Assembly: GCA_018056215.1 (NCBI GenBank)
Contig: JAGPGB010000048.1
Location: forward strand, 1 to 7,700
DNA from: Bacteroidales bacterium
Lineage (GTDB): Bacteria > Bacteroidota > Bacteroidia > Bacteroidales > DTU049
Reading direction: 5' to 3'
DNA length: 7,700 nt
This document shows, in pieces, positions 1-6,599 of this stretch. How positions within the stretch are numbered: position 1 is the stretch's first letter; every line of letters starts with the position of its first letter. Below the pieces are notes generated by a model. That model ran no database searches and was not told the origin of the DNA. It saw only the letters and a program-made list of their open reading frames with translations. Position numbers and translations under genes: made by a program.

Positions 1-6
1 TAATTA

Positions 7-813
7 TTATTCTATTTCAGTAAAATCTAACTCACTACCTAGTAAACTATGAGGTATGAAATAAATTAAAATTTGTATAGCAGCTGCCACAATTATCCAA
101 GTTTTGTAATGAGCTTTATTTTTTTTCATTTGCCAAATAGCTATAATCCAAAATATCAGTGATATGAGCGTTTTAGTATCAGTGAGATCATTGCCTACAG
201 GCCAGCCTGTCCAGAATGCACCAAAAGCATATTTCTGCACTATCGCCCCTAATATCATTCCACCAAGCAAAATAGAAATAAAAGCTCCATAAACAAAATT
301 GTGCAACTGTTTATCTCTATTAAAAATTACAAAAAATATCGACCCTATTGCAAAAAATATTGATAAAAACATTAGCAACACATGAGGTATCAAAACATAT
401 GCTGGTACAGGATCTTTGTATCTCAATATCACATGTTTTCCTTTATTATTTAAAATTACTTGTTTATCATGATCCTTTAGTACAACCTCATAAATCATTT
501 TGCCAGCTGCGGGCAATTGTGGTAGTGAACCTATCAATTTGCCATTTTCGTATTTCATAGTTTGTAGTTGCCAATCATCATTACTTTTGAATCTTTTGTA
601 AATCAAAAGTCCATTAGCTGTAGTATCTCCTACTTCTATCACTATCTCAGCATTATTTTTAGTCTCTGCACTTCGTGGGAGCTCATATTTGATTTCATTT
701 CCTTTATAATACACTTTGCCACTTACTGGGTATGTAGGTCCAGTAATTCGTTGAAAATATGCTATAGCACATGCTAAAATTATAGAAATTATATAAATAA
801 TCCAATTTCTCAT
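7..813 (-). CDS. Uncharacterised five-helix membrane protein with a periplasmic beta-rich domain and a Trp-rich loop
   Basis: Encodes 268 residues with no function I can assign. A first hydrophobic helix (about residues 4-21) is followed by a soluble, beta-rich region (about 23-135), then four more helices (about 137-164, 173-192, 214-228, 238-256). Positive charges sit in the predicted cytoplasmic loops (NRDKQ near 165-169, QMKKNKAHYK near 228-237), so the soluble domain, the loop at 193-213 and the acidic C-terminus should be periplasmic. The loop holds FWTGWPVGNDLTDTKT (200-215). Helices 2 and 5 each carry an IPH motif (H144, H255). From memory, these three motifs are conserved in hypothetical proteins of Bacteroidetes and several other phyla, so it looks like a real but unnamed family. 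The ATG at 811-813 lies 22 bases downstream of the peptidase stop, so cotranscription is likely. No Shine-Dalgarno sequence is present; the leader is T-rich. Confidence 0.85.
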   Translation of the reverse strand: MRNWIIYIISIILACAIAYFQRITGPTYPVSGKVYYKGNEIKYELPRSAETKNNAEIVIEVGDTTANGLLIYKRFKSNDDWQLQTMKYENGKLIGSLPQLPAAGKMIYEVVLKDHDKQVILNNKGKHVILRYKDPVPAYVLIPHVLLMFLSIFFAIGSIFFVIFNRDKQLHNFVYGAFISILLGGMILGAIVQKYAFGAFWTGWPVGNDLTDTKTLISLIFWIIAIWQMKKNKAHYKTWIIVAAAIQILIYFIPHSLLGSELDFTEIE

Positions 814-835
814 ATCAAAAAAAATAAATATGATA

Positions 836-2935
836 TCAAAAATCTACACCAAGATTATACATCATAAAAGCAAAAACATCGGTTACCTCATCTATTATTT
901 TAGACATTGGCTTGCCACCACCATGACCTGCTTCAGTTTCTATTCTTATCAAAACAGGATTATTACCGGTTTGTTTTTCTTGTAGAGTAGCAATAAATTT
1001 AAATGAATGAGCAGGCACTACTCTATCATCATGATCAGCAGTAGTTACCAAAGTAGCAGGATATTCTACACCTTCACGAATATTATGAAGTGGAGAGTAA
1101 GCATATAAATATTTAAAATCTTCAGGATTATCGCTGCTACCATAGTCACCTACCCATGCCCAGCCAATTGTGAATTTATGATAACGTAGCATGTCCATTA
1201 CACCTACAGCAGGCAGAGCTACTTTAAATAAATCTGGTCTCTGAGTCATCACTGCACCTACTAATAAGCCACCATTAGAGCCACCATTTATAGCTAATTT
1301 AGATGGAGAAGTATAGTTATGAGAGATTAAATATTCTGCAGCAGCAATGAAATCATCAAAAACATTTTGTTTTCGTTCTTTTATACCTGCTTCGTGCCAT
1401 TTTTTGCCATATTCTCCACCACCACGTATATTAGGCACAGCATATATACCACCTTTTTCTAAAAATGGAATTACCTTTATGCTAAATGTTGGTAATACAC
1501 TGATATTAAAGCCACCATATCCATATAGCAATGTGGGATTATTCCCATCCAATTTAATATCTTTTTTATGAGTAATAAACATTGGAATTTGTGTACCATC
1601 TTTTGAAGTGTAAAATACTTGCTCAGTGATATAATCATCAGGATTAAATTTCAATGATGTTTTGAAAAATTCTGTTAGCGTTTTAGTATCTGCATTATAT
1701 TGAAAAATCGTAGGTGGATAAATATATGAAGTAAAAGTAAAATAAACATTGTTATGCTCAAAATATGTACTAATATCTGTAATTGTCCCTATCGCTGGCA
1801 GTTTAATTTCATTTAATATTTTACCAGTTTTATCTGCTAAATACAGTTTACTTTTCACATCTTGTTGATAGTGAATAACCCAATAGTCTTTAGTAGCAGA
1901 TATCCCATTTAGCACATCTTTGCTCTCATTAATAACTGTTTCTATTGTGAATGGTTGTTTATCTAAAACTACTTTGATCAATTTATAATTAGGAGCACTA
2001 TCATTAGTCATAAAATAAGCTACATTGTCGATAATATCTACTAAAGCATAATCATTTTCGAAACCACTAAATAATAATTGAAAACTATTTTTTTTAATTG
2101 GTAATTTAGACACATATAATTGCAGACCACTAGTAGCCTCAGTTTCATATAAAAAAGCATATTTTTCATCTTTATCTGTTTGTATAGCATAATTTCTAAG
2201 AGGATAATCATTATTTTCATATATTAATTTATCTTTTTGATGAGTAGTACCTAACTTGTGGTAATAAACTTTATGATATTCGTTTTTTGCTGTTAGAGCT
2301 TTAGAGGAGTCTTTAATTTCATAACCACTATAAAAGAACCCATCTTTATACCAAGCAATATCAGTAAATTTAGCCCATTTAATATGATCTGGTAGCAATC
2401 GCATTGCCTTCATGTCAAAAACAAAAATTTCTACCCAATCGCTGCCAGCTTTAGAAATGCCATAAGCTAAATATTTATTGTCATGAGAAAAAGATAAGGC
2501 ACTTAATGCAGTCGTACCCTTAGCATCCCATTGATTAGGGTCTAAAATTACACGTTCTACGCCAGATTTAACATCTTTTTGGTAGAAAACACTTTGATTT
2601 TGCAAACCTGTGTTTTTGAAATAATAAATTTTATCTTGTCTCTCTGATGGTGTGCCCATACGTTCGAAATTCCATATTTCTTCATAATATTTTCTCAGTT
2701 TATCTCTAAAAGGAATTTTTTCTAAATATGAGAATGTGAGTTTATTTTGTTCTTGTATCCACTGTTTTGTTTCAGGACTGTTCTCGTCCTCTAACCATCG
2801 ATACGGATCAGCTACCATCGTGCCGTGATAATTTTCTACAATATCTACTTTTTTAGTTTTAGGATATTGCAACTGTTGTGCATTAATTATATTCATAATT
2901 ATCATCATTAAAACAAAGAAAATAATTTTTTTCAT
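836..2935 (-). CDS. Secreted prolyl oligopeptidase (serine peptidase family S9A)
   Basis: A 699-residue serine peptidase that should cleave short peptides after proline, probably in the periplasm. The N-terminus (MKK, a hydrophobic run, then INA before QQ at about 19/20) looks like a cleavable Sec signal peptide. Residues about 25-430 match the S9 N-terminal beta-propeller, including the early VADPYRWLED motif (41-50). Residues about 440-699 are the alpha/beta-hydrolase domain. The triad is visible: Ser553 in GGSNGG, Asp636 in ADHDDRVVP and His671 in AGHGGGKP. Arg638 and Trp594 align with porcine POP Arg643 and Trp595, which bind the substrate carboxylate/proline, favouring POP over oligopeptidase B. 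The length is close to the roughly 710 residues of the mammalian enzyme, so the gene looks intact. It starts at ATG 2933-2935 with no Shine-Dalgarno; a TAnnTTTG element lies just upstream. It is followed closely by the membrane-protein gene on the same strand, but no functional link is evident. Confidence 0.95.
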   Translation of the reverse strand: MKKIIFFVLMMIIMNIINAQQLQYPKTKKVDIVENYHGTMVADPYRWLEDENSPETKQWIQEQNKLTFSYLEKIPFRDKLRKYYEEIWNFERMGTPSERQDKIYYFKNTGLQNQSVFYQKDVKSGVERVILDPNQWDAKGTTALSALSFSHDNKYLAYGISKAGSDWVEIFVFDMKAMRLLPDHIKWAKFTDIAWYKDGFFYSGYEIKDSSKALTAKNEYHKVYYHKLGTTHQKDKLIYENNDYPLRNYAIQTDKDEKYAFLYETEATSGLQLYVSKLPIKKNSFQLLFSGFENDYALVDIIDNVAYFMTNDSAPNYKLIKVVLDKQPFTIETVINESKDVLNGISATKDYWVIHYQQDVKSKLYLADKTGKILNEIKLPAIGTITDISTYFEHNNVYFTFTSYIYPPTIFQYNADTKTLTEFFKTSLKFNPDDYITEQVFYTSKDGTQIPMFITHKKDIKLDGNNPTLLYGYGGFNISVLPTFSIKVIPFLEKGGIYAVPNIRGGGEYGKKWHEAGIKERKQNVFDDFIAAAEYLISHNYTSPSKLAINGGSNGGLLVGAVMTQRPDLFKVALPAVGVMDMLRYHKFTIGWAWVGDYGSSDNPEDFKYLYAYSPLHNIREGVEYPATLVTTADHDDRVVPAHSFKFIATLQEKQTGNNPVLIRIETEAGHGGGKPMSKIIDEVTDVFAFMMYNLGVDF

Positions 2936-2945
2936 AGTTTTTTTA

Positions 2946-2953
2946 CAAATATA
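2946..2953 (-). promoter_or_regulatory. Candidate Bacteroidetes -7 promoter element for the peptidase operon
   Basis: On the minus strand this reads TATATTTG, an exact match to the Bacteroidetes sigma-factor -7 consensus TAnnTTTG. It ends 10 bases before the peptidase ATG, so the transcript would have an extremely short leader. I find no convincing TTG-type -33 element at the usual distance upstream. In such AT-rich DNA the match could be chance. Confidence 0.4.
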
Positions 2954-2990
2954 AGTTAAAATTTGGTAAGTTATTATATTTATAAACTTA
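2952..2990. repeat. Three copies of a TAAGTT hexamer in direct and inverted orientation
   Basis: TAAGTT occurs on the plus strand at 2952-2957 and 2967-2972, spaced by 15 bases. Its reverse complement AACTTA lies at 2985-2990. The second and third copies form a 6-bp inverted repeat around a 12-base AT-only spacer. The set adjoins the candidate -7 element of the peptidase gene, so it could be an operator. The hexamers are short and AT-rich, so chance is a serious alternative. Confidence 0.2.
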
Positions 2991-3071
2991 TATACCTAAA
3001 AATGAAATTTTCATTATAAAACGACTTTTAATAATTATAAAAAAGAAAAAATATTATATAAAAATTTTTTA

Positions 3072-3079
3072 TAAATTTG
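3072..3079 (+). promoter_or_regulatory. Candidate -7 promoter element (TAAATTTG) upstream of recQ
   Basis: An exact match to TAnnTTTG on the plus strand, 142 bases before the recQ ATG. If used, it would give a leader of well over 100 bases. No clear -33 partner is visible, and the AT-rich background makes chance matches likely. Confidence 0.25.
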
Positions 3080-3183
3080 TATACATAAAAAATATTATTA
3101 TCAATGATATATAAGAGCTTAACAAAAAAACTTTTATAATAGTCTAAAATAACATAAATATTTTTTATTTGTAAAAAAGTTAA

Positions 3184-3191
3184 TAACTTTA
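3184..3191 (+). promoter_or_regulatory. Candidate proximal -7 promoter element (TAACTTTA) for recQ
   Basis: This matches TAnnTTTG at all but the last fixed position and ends 30 bases before the chosen recQ ATG, which is a normal leader length. The region where a -33 element would sit is only a T-run (around 3161-3166). Its position is better than that of the element at 3072, but its sequence match is poorer. Confidence 0.35.
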
Positions 3192-3221
3192 CAAAAAACA
3201 AAGAAAAAAAACGTGTTTGTA

Positions 3222-5450
3222 ATGGAAAGCGAAACTATCGGAGTAAAGAATATAACAAGAGAAGACATCTATCATGTACTAAAAACAGTATTTGGTTATG
3301 ATAATTTCAAACTATATCAGGAAGAGATCATTAATAGTTTGCTAAATGGTAACGATACTTTTGTGGTGATGCCTACTGGTGGAGGTAAATCTCTTACTTA
3401 TCAATTACCAGCTTTATTATGTGATGGAACAGCAATAATTATTTCTCCTTTATTAGCATTAATGAAAAATCAAGTAGATATTATCAGAAATATTTATGCA
3501 GATGACAAAATAGCACATATGCTAAATAGTACTTTGCCACGTAGAGAGCTAAAACAAATATTCGAAGATCTCTCAAATGGTAAAACTAAAATGCTTTTTA
3601 TAGCTCCAGAATCATTAAAAAAAGAATCTTATACAGAATTTTTCAAAAATTTGCAAATATCTTTTTTTGCTATTGATGAAGCACATTGTATATCTGAATG
3701 GGGGCATGATTTTAGACCAGAATATCGAATGATCAGACCAATGATAGATACCATAGGCCAAAATGTGCCTGTAATTTCTCTTACTGCTACCGCTACTCCT
3801 AAAGTGCAAGAAGATATTATCAAAAATTTAAAATTAAAAAATCCAAATATTTATATTTCTAGTTTTAATAGACCAAATCTGTATTATGAGGTGAGACCTA
3901 AAACTAAAAATATTAATAAAGAATTGATACAATTAGTGAGAGAAAGGGAAGGTAAAAGTGGCATAATTTATTGCATGATGAGAAAAACAACTGAAAAAAT
4001 TGCAGAATTGTTGCAAGCTAATGGTTTCAAAGCATTACCATATCATGCTGGCTTGAGTGGAGCTGTGAGACGACAAACACAAGATTTATTTCTGAGACAA
4101 GATATAGACATTATAGTTGCTACAATAGCTTTTGGCATGGGAATTGACAAACCAGATGTCAGATACATTATTCATTATGACATGCCCAAAAGCCTAGAAG
4201 CATATTATCAAGAGACGGGACGAGCTGGTAGAGATGGTGGCGAAGGTGATTGCATAGCTTTTTATAATGAAGATGATCTGATTAAGTTTGATAAAATGGA
4301 GCAAAATAATCGTGGCGTTGCTGAAAAAGAAATTTCTGACTTGATAATGTATGAGACTATTTCTTATGCAGAGAGTACTATTTGTAGAAGAAAATTGCTT
4401 TTACACTATTTCGGAGAAGATTACAAAGAAGATAATTGTCATAGCTGCGATAATTGTATCTATCCTAAAACACAGTTTGATGCTAAAAAAGAAATTTTAA
4501 CTGTTTTAAAAGCTATTGATGAGACAAAAGAACAGTATAAAGCTAAAATGATTGTTAAAATCCTTCTTGGTAACGACAAAGATAAAGCTTCATTGAAACA
4601 TTTCAAAGCTGAAAAACTAGAAAGTTATAGTGCTGGTGCAGAAAACGACGAAAAATTTTGGAATTCAATTATTAGACAAATATTAATTTTGAATTTTTTA
4701 AAAAAAGATATCAATAATTATGGTGTCTTAAAAATAACAGAAAAAGGAAGAGAATTTTTAACAAACCCGAAAAGTATTATGCTTACAAGAGATAGAGATT
4801 TTTCTAATGACAATGAGGAATTAGATGATGAAATGAAAATGAAAGGTGGCTCTGGTGCTGATATGATATTGCTCAAAATGCTTAAAGATCTTCGCAATCA
4901 AATAGCAAAACAAAATAATCTACCACCATTTGTCATCTTTCAAGATCCCTCATTAGAGGAAATGACTATACAATATCCTATTACACTGGATGAATTGCAA
5001 AATATCACTGGTGTAGGTGTAGGAAAAGCCCAAAAGTATGGTCAGCCTTTTGTAGATCTGATAAAGCAATATGTAGACGAGAATGAAATAGAACGTCCTA
5101 ATGATATTATCATTAGATCATCTGCTAACGCTTCTAGTCTTAAAATATTTATTATTCAAAGCATCGACCGCAAAATCCCTCTCGATGAAATTGCTAATGC
5201 CAAAAATTTATCTTTTGATGAACTACTCGATCAAATAGATAAAATCGTTGCTAGTGGCATACGTATCGATATAGATTATTTCATCGATGACGTCATAGAT
5301 CCTTATCATCAAGAAGAAATTTATGATTATTTCAGAACTGCTAGCACAGATGACATTCAGCAAGCTTTAGAAGAACTTGGTGAAAACGAATATACTGAAG
5401 AAGAAATTCGCCTAATGCGCATCAAATTTATCTCAGAAATGGGTAATTAA
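3222..5450 (+). CDS. recQ: ATP-dependent DNA helicase RecQ
   Basis: A 3'-to-5' DNA helicase for recombination and replication-fork repair. I chose ATG 3222 (742 residues) over an in-frame GTG at 3213, which would add only three residues. Numbering from that ATG, the motifs are Walker A MPTGGGKS (50-57), DEAH (152-155), the RecQ aromatic-rich loop ISEWGHDFRPEY (157-168), TATATP (188-193), AFGMGIDKPDVR (303-314) and QETGRAGRDG (330-339). The zinc-binding domain has Cys388, Cys406, Cys409 and Cys412. A winged-helix RQC region (about 420-515) and an HRDC domain (about 545-625) follow. The last 100 or so residues form an additional helical/HTH-like extension ending EEIRLMRIKFISEMGN, absent from the roughly 610-residue E. 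coli RecQ but familiar from Bacteroidetes homologues. All catalytic motifs are intact. It is first in a plus-strand run, 31 bases before the next gene. Confidence 0.97.
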   Translation: MESETIGVKNITREDIYHVLKTVFGYDNFKLYQEEIINSLLNGNDTFVVMPTGGGKSLTYQLPALLCDGTAIIISPLLALMKNQVDIIRNIYADDKIAHMLNSTLPRRELKQIFEDLSNGKTKMLFIAPESLKKESYTEFFKNLQISFFAIDEAHCISEWGHDFRPEYRMIRPMIDTIGQNVPVISLTATATPKVQEDIIKNLKLKNPNIYISSFNRPNLYYEVRPKTKNINKELIQLVREREGKSGIIYCMMRKTTEKIAELLQANGFKALPYHAGLSGAVRRQTQDLFLRQDIDIIVATIAFGMGIDKPDVRYIIHYDMPKSLEAYYQETGRAGRDGGEGDCIAFYNEDDLIKFDKMEQNNRGVAEKEISDLIMYETISYAESTICRRKLLLHYFGEDYKEDNCHSCDNCIYPKTQFDAKKEILTVLKAIDETKEQYKAKMIVKILLGNDKDKASLKHFKAEKLESYSAGAENDEKFWNSIIRQILILNFLKKDINNYGVLKITEKGREFLTNPKSIMLTRDRDFSNDNEELDDEMKMKGGSGADMILLKMLKDLRNQIAKQNNLPPFVIFQDPSLEEMTIQYPITLDELQNITGVGVGKAQKYGQPFVDLIKQYVDENEIERPNDIIIRSSANASSLKIFIIQSIDRKIPLDEIANAKNLSFDELLDQIDKIVASGIRIDIDYFIDDVIDPYHQEEIYDYFRTASTDDIQQALEELGENEYTEEEIRLMRIKFISEMGN

Positions 5451-5481
5451 TCTCTATTAACATTATTAAAAAAATAAAATT

Positions 5482-6174
5482 ATGGAAGAAGAACAAAATT
5501 TAATTAATAACAATAGTAATAATGAGCCAGATAATAATTTTTCTGCTCCTATTGAAAATCAAGAAACTCAATCAACTAAAAAATGTAAAAATAATCGCAA
5601 TTGCAACTTTCTGTGGCAATTAATACTTTCTATTCTAGTGATAGCATTAATAATATTACAATTTGTACCAATAAAAAAATCTCCAAAATCAACAATTGCT
5701 ACAGCCACTACTGGTAAAATAGCTCATATTAATGTGGATACTATCATGTCTAAATATCCATTAGTAGATACTCTACAGAATAGATTGCAAAGACAGATAA
5801 CTACATTAGAAACAGATTTGATGAATAAGCAAAATAGCTTACAAAAAAATATGCAAGCATACCAAAATGATATGCAAACAGGGAAAATTATTACTAAAGA
5901 TGAAGCTAATAGACGTGAACAACAATTGATGAATGAACAACAACAGCTAGTAACGCTACGAGATCAATATGATGCTCAAATTCAGCAATTGCAAATGTCT
6001 ATGCAAACCGAAATATTAGATAGTATAAAAAGTGCTGTTAAAAATGTACTTCCTGAGAATAGCTTTGATTATGTATTAGGATATTCTAATGAAGGAGCCA
6101 TATTTTATGCTAACCCTAGTTTAGATATAACTAATGATGTTTTAACAGTTTTAAATAAACGACTTAAAAAATGA
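5482..6174 (+). CDS. OmpH/Skp-like coiled-coil protein with an N-terminal membrane anchor
   Basis: The 230-residue product has a hydrophilic, Asn-rich N-terminus (1-42), one strongly hydrophobic helix (about 43-62), then a periplasmic part. That part opens with GKIAHINVDTIMSKYP (78-93), the typical entry to the OmpH/Skp fold. A long Gln-rich coiled coil (about 95-180) and a C-terminal segment (about 185-228, with FDYVLGYSNEGAIFYA) complete the fold. Skp family proteins are trimeric, tentacle-shaped chaperones for outer-membrane proteins. Lysines and an arginine before the helix (33-39) and the lack of a nearby signal-peptidase site suggest a signal anchor, so this copy would stay tethered to the inner membrane. 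No alternative in-frame ATG precedes the helix. Family membership is well supported; the specific chaperone role is inferred. Its TGA stop overlaps the ATG of the next gene. Confidence 0.85.
   Translation: MEEEQNLINNNSNNEPDNNFSAPIENQETQSTKKCKNNRNCNFLWQLILSILVIALIILQFVPIKKSPKSTIATATTGKIAHINVDTIMSKYPLVDTLQNRLQRQITTLETDLMNKQNSLQKNMQAYQNDMQTGKIITKDEANRREQQLMNEQQQLVTLRDQYDAQIQQLQMSMQTEILDSIKSAVKNVLPENSFDYVLGYSNEGAIFYANPSLDITNDVLTVLNKRLKK
6171..6174 (+). other. ATGA stop/start overlap between the OmpH-like and lipoprotein genes
   Basis: The TGA stop of the OmpH/Skp-like gene (6172-6174) and the ATG start of the lipoprotein gene (6171-6173) overlap by four bases. This arrangement usually indicates translation reinitiation and cotranscription. 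It supports treating the two envelope genes as a unit. Confidence 0.85.
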
Positions 6175-6593
6175 GAAATATCACAAAAATTTTTTTCATT
6201 TTATTTACTATTACAGTTTTTACTAGTTGTAAACAAGAATTAAAAAAAGTAATAGAAGAATCTTATCCAGATGGCAACCCAAAGGTTGTTTATTACTATG
6301 ATAAAGATAATAATAAAGTAAAAATAGAGGAATACTATCCCAATGGGAAACTACAATATACGGGAGGTCTAAATAATGAATTGCGCCATGGTGAGTGGAA
6401 ATATTATCATCCAAATGGTAAATTATGGTCTGAAGGCAAATATGAAAATGGGACAAGAATAGGCAAAAGTGCAACTTATTATGAAAATGGTAACCTTCGC
6501 ATTAAAGGTGCTTACAAAGATGGCAAACCATATGGTAAATGGTATTTTTATGATGAAAATGGGAAATTAGTTGAGACAAAAAATTTCGATTGA
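6171..6593 (+). CDS. MORN-type repeat lipoprotein (YwqK-like)
   Basis: The 140-residue product has a lipoprotein signal peptide: a short positive start, a hydrophobic run and lipobox FTSC, with Cys20 as the lipidation site. The rest is a tandem repeat of the MORN_2 type, with units such as YYPNGKLQYTG and YKDGKPYGKWYFY. The repeat-defining glycine recurs at residues 35, 59, 83, 107 and 131, an exact 24-residue spacing, giving about five units that nearly fill the mature protein. Databases often label such proteins as YwqK-family antitoxins; nothing here supports that role. A surface or periplasmic binding role is plausible but unproven. The ATG shares the ATGA overlap with the preceding OmpH-like gene, suggesting translational coupling, and pth starts six bases after its stop. 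Confidence 0.88.
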   Translation: MRNITKIFFILFTITVFTSCKQELKKVIEESYPDGNPKVVYYYDKDNNKVKIEEYYPNGKLQYTGGLNNELRHGEWKYYHPNGKLWSEGKYENGTRIGKSATYYENGNLRIKGAYKDGKPYGKWYFYDENGKLVETKNFD

Positions 6594-6599
6594 TTTATA

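Larger units (their letters stand above)
2936..3221. other. AT-rich divergent intergenic region between the peptidase and recQ
   Basis: This stretch of 286 bases separates divergently transcribed genes and must hold the promoters for both. It is far more AT-rich than the flanking genes. I see no ORF, tRNA-like structure, GC-rich hairpin or riboswitch-like element. What it does hold is several TAnnTTTG-like elements on both strands, three copies of TAAGTT/AACTTA near its left edge, and poly-A/poly-T tracts (for example A5T6 at 3060-3070) that could bend the DNA. Confidence 0.7.

Noticed and set aside
348..777. Two short plus-strand open frames (348-560 and 568-777) opposite the membrane-protein gene
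   Set aside because: They lie wholly antisense to a well-structured coding frame, resemble no known protein and have Cys/His/Ser-rich translations typical of antisense shadows.
812..841. Direct repeat ATATCAAAA at 812-820 and 833-841 and the palindrome TGATATCA at 831-838
   Set aside because: They are short, A/T-dominated, partly inside the start and stop codons of the two genes, and readily explained by base composition.
1347..1571. Plus-strand open frame opposite the peptidase
   Set aside because: It is antisense to the region encoding the conserved catalytic domain of the prolyl oligopeptidase and has no independent support.
3057..3073. A5T6 palindrome-like stretch as a possible terminator
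   Set aside because: It has no GC-containing stem, the arms are imperfect, and it lies between divergent promoters where no transcript needs to end.
3213..3221. GTG at 3213 as the start of recQ
   Set aside because: It adds only three residues. ATG at 3222 is in frame and a more usual start for this phylum, and no Shine-Dalgarno favours the GTG.
3615..3823. Two overlapping minus-strand open frames opposite recQ
   Set aside because: Both are antisense to the DEAH/aromatic-loop region of RecQ, overlap each other in different frames and have no recognisable domain.
6223..6474. Minus-strand open frame opposite the lipoprotein
   Set aside because: Its apparent regularity (HLD and HHG motifs) is the antisense reflection of the MORN repeats.
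6171..6593. Toxin-antitoxin system, from the common YwqK-antitoxin label for MORN_2 proteins
   Set aside because: The protein has a lipoprotein signal and so is exported, and no toxin-like gene is adjacent. The label is an annotation habit, not evidence.
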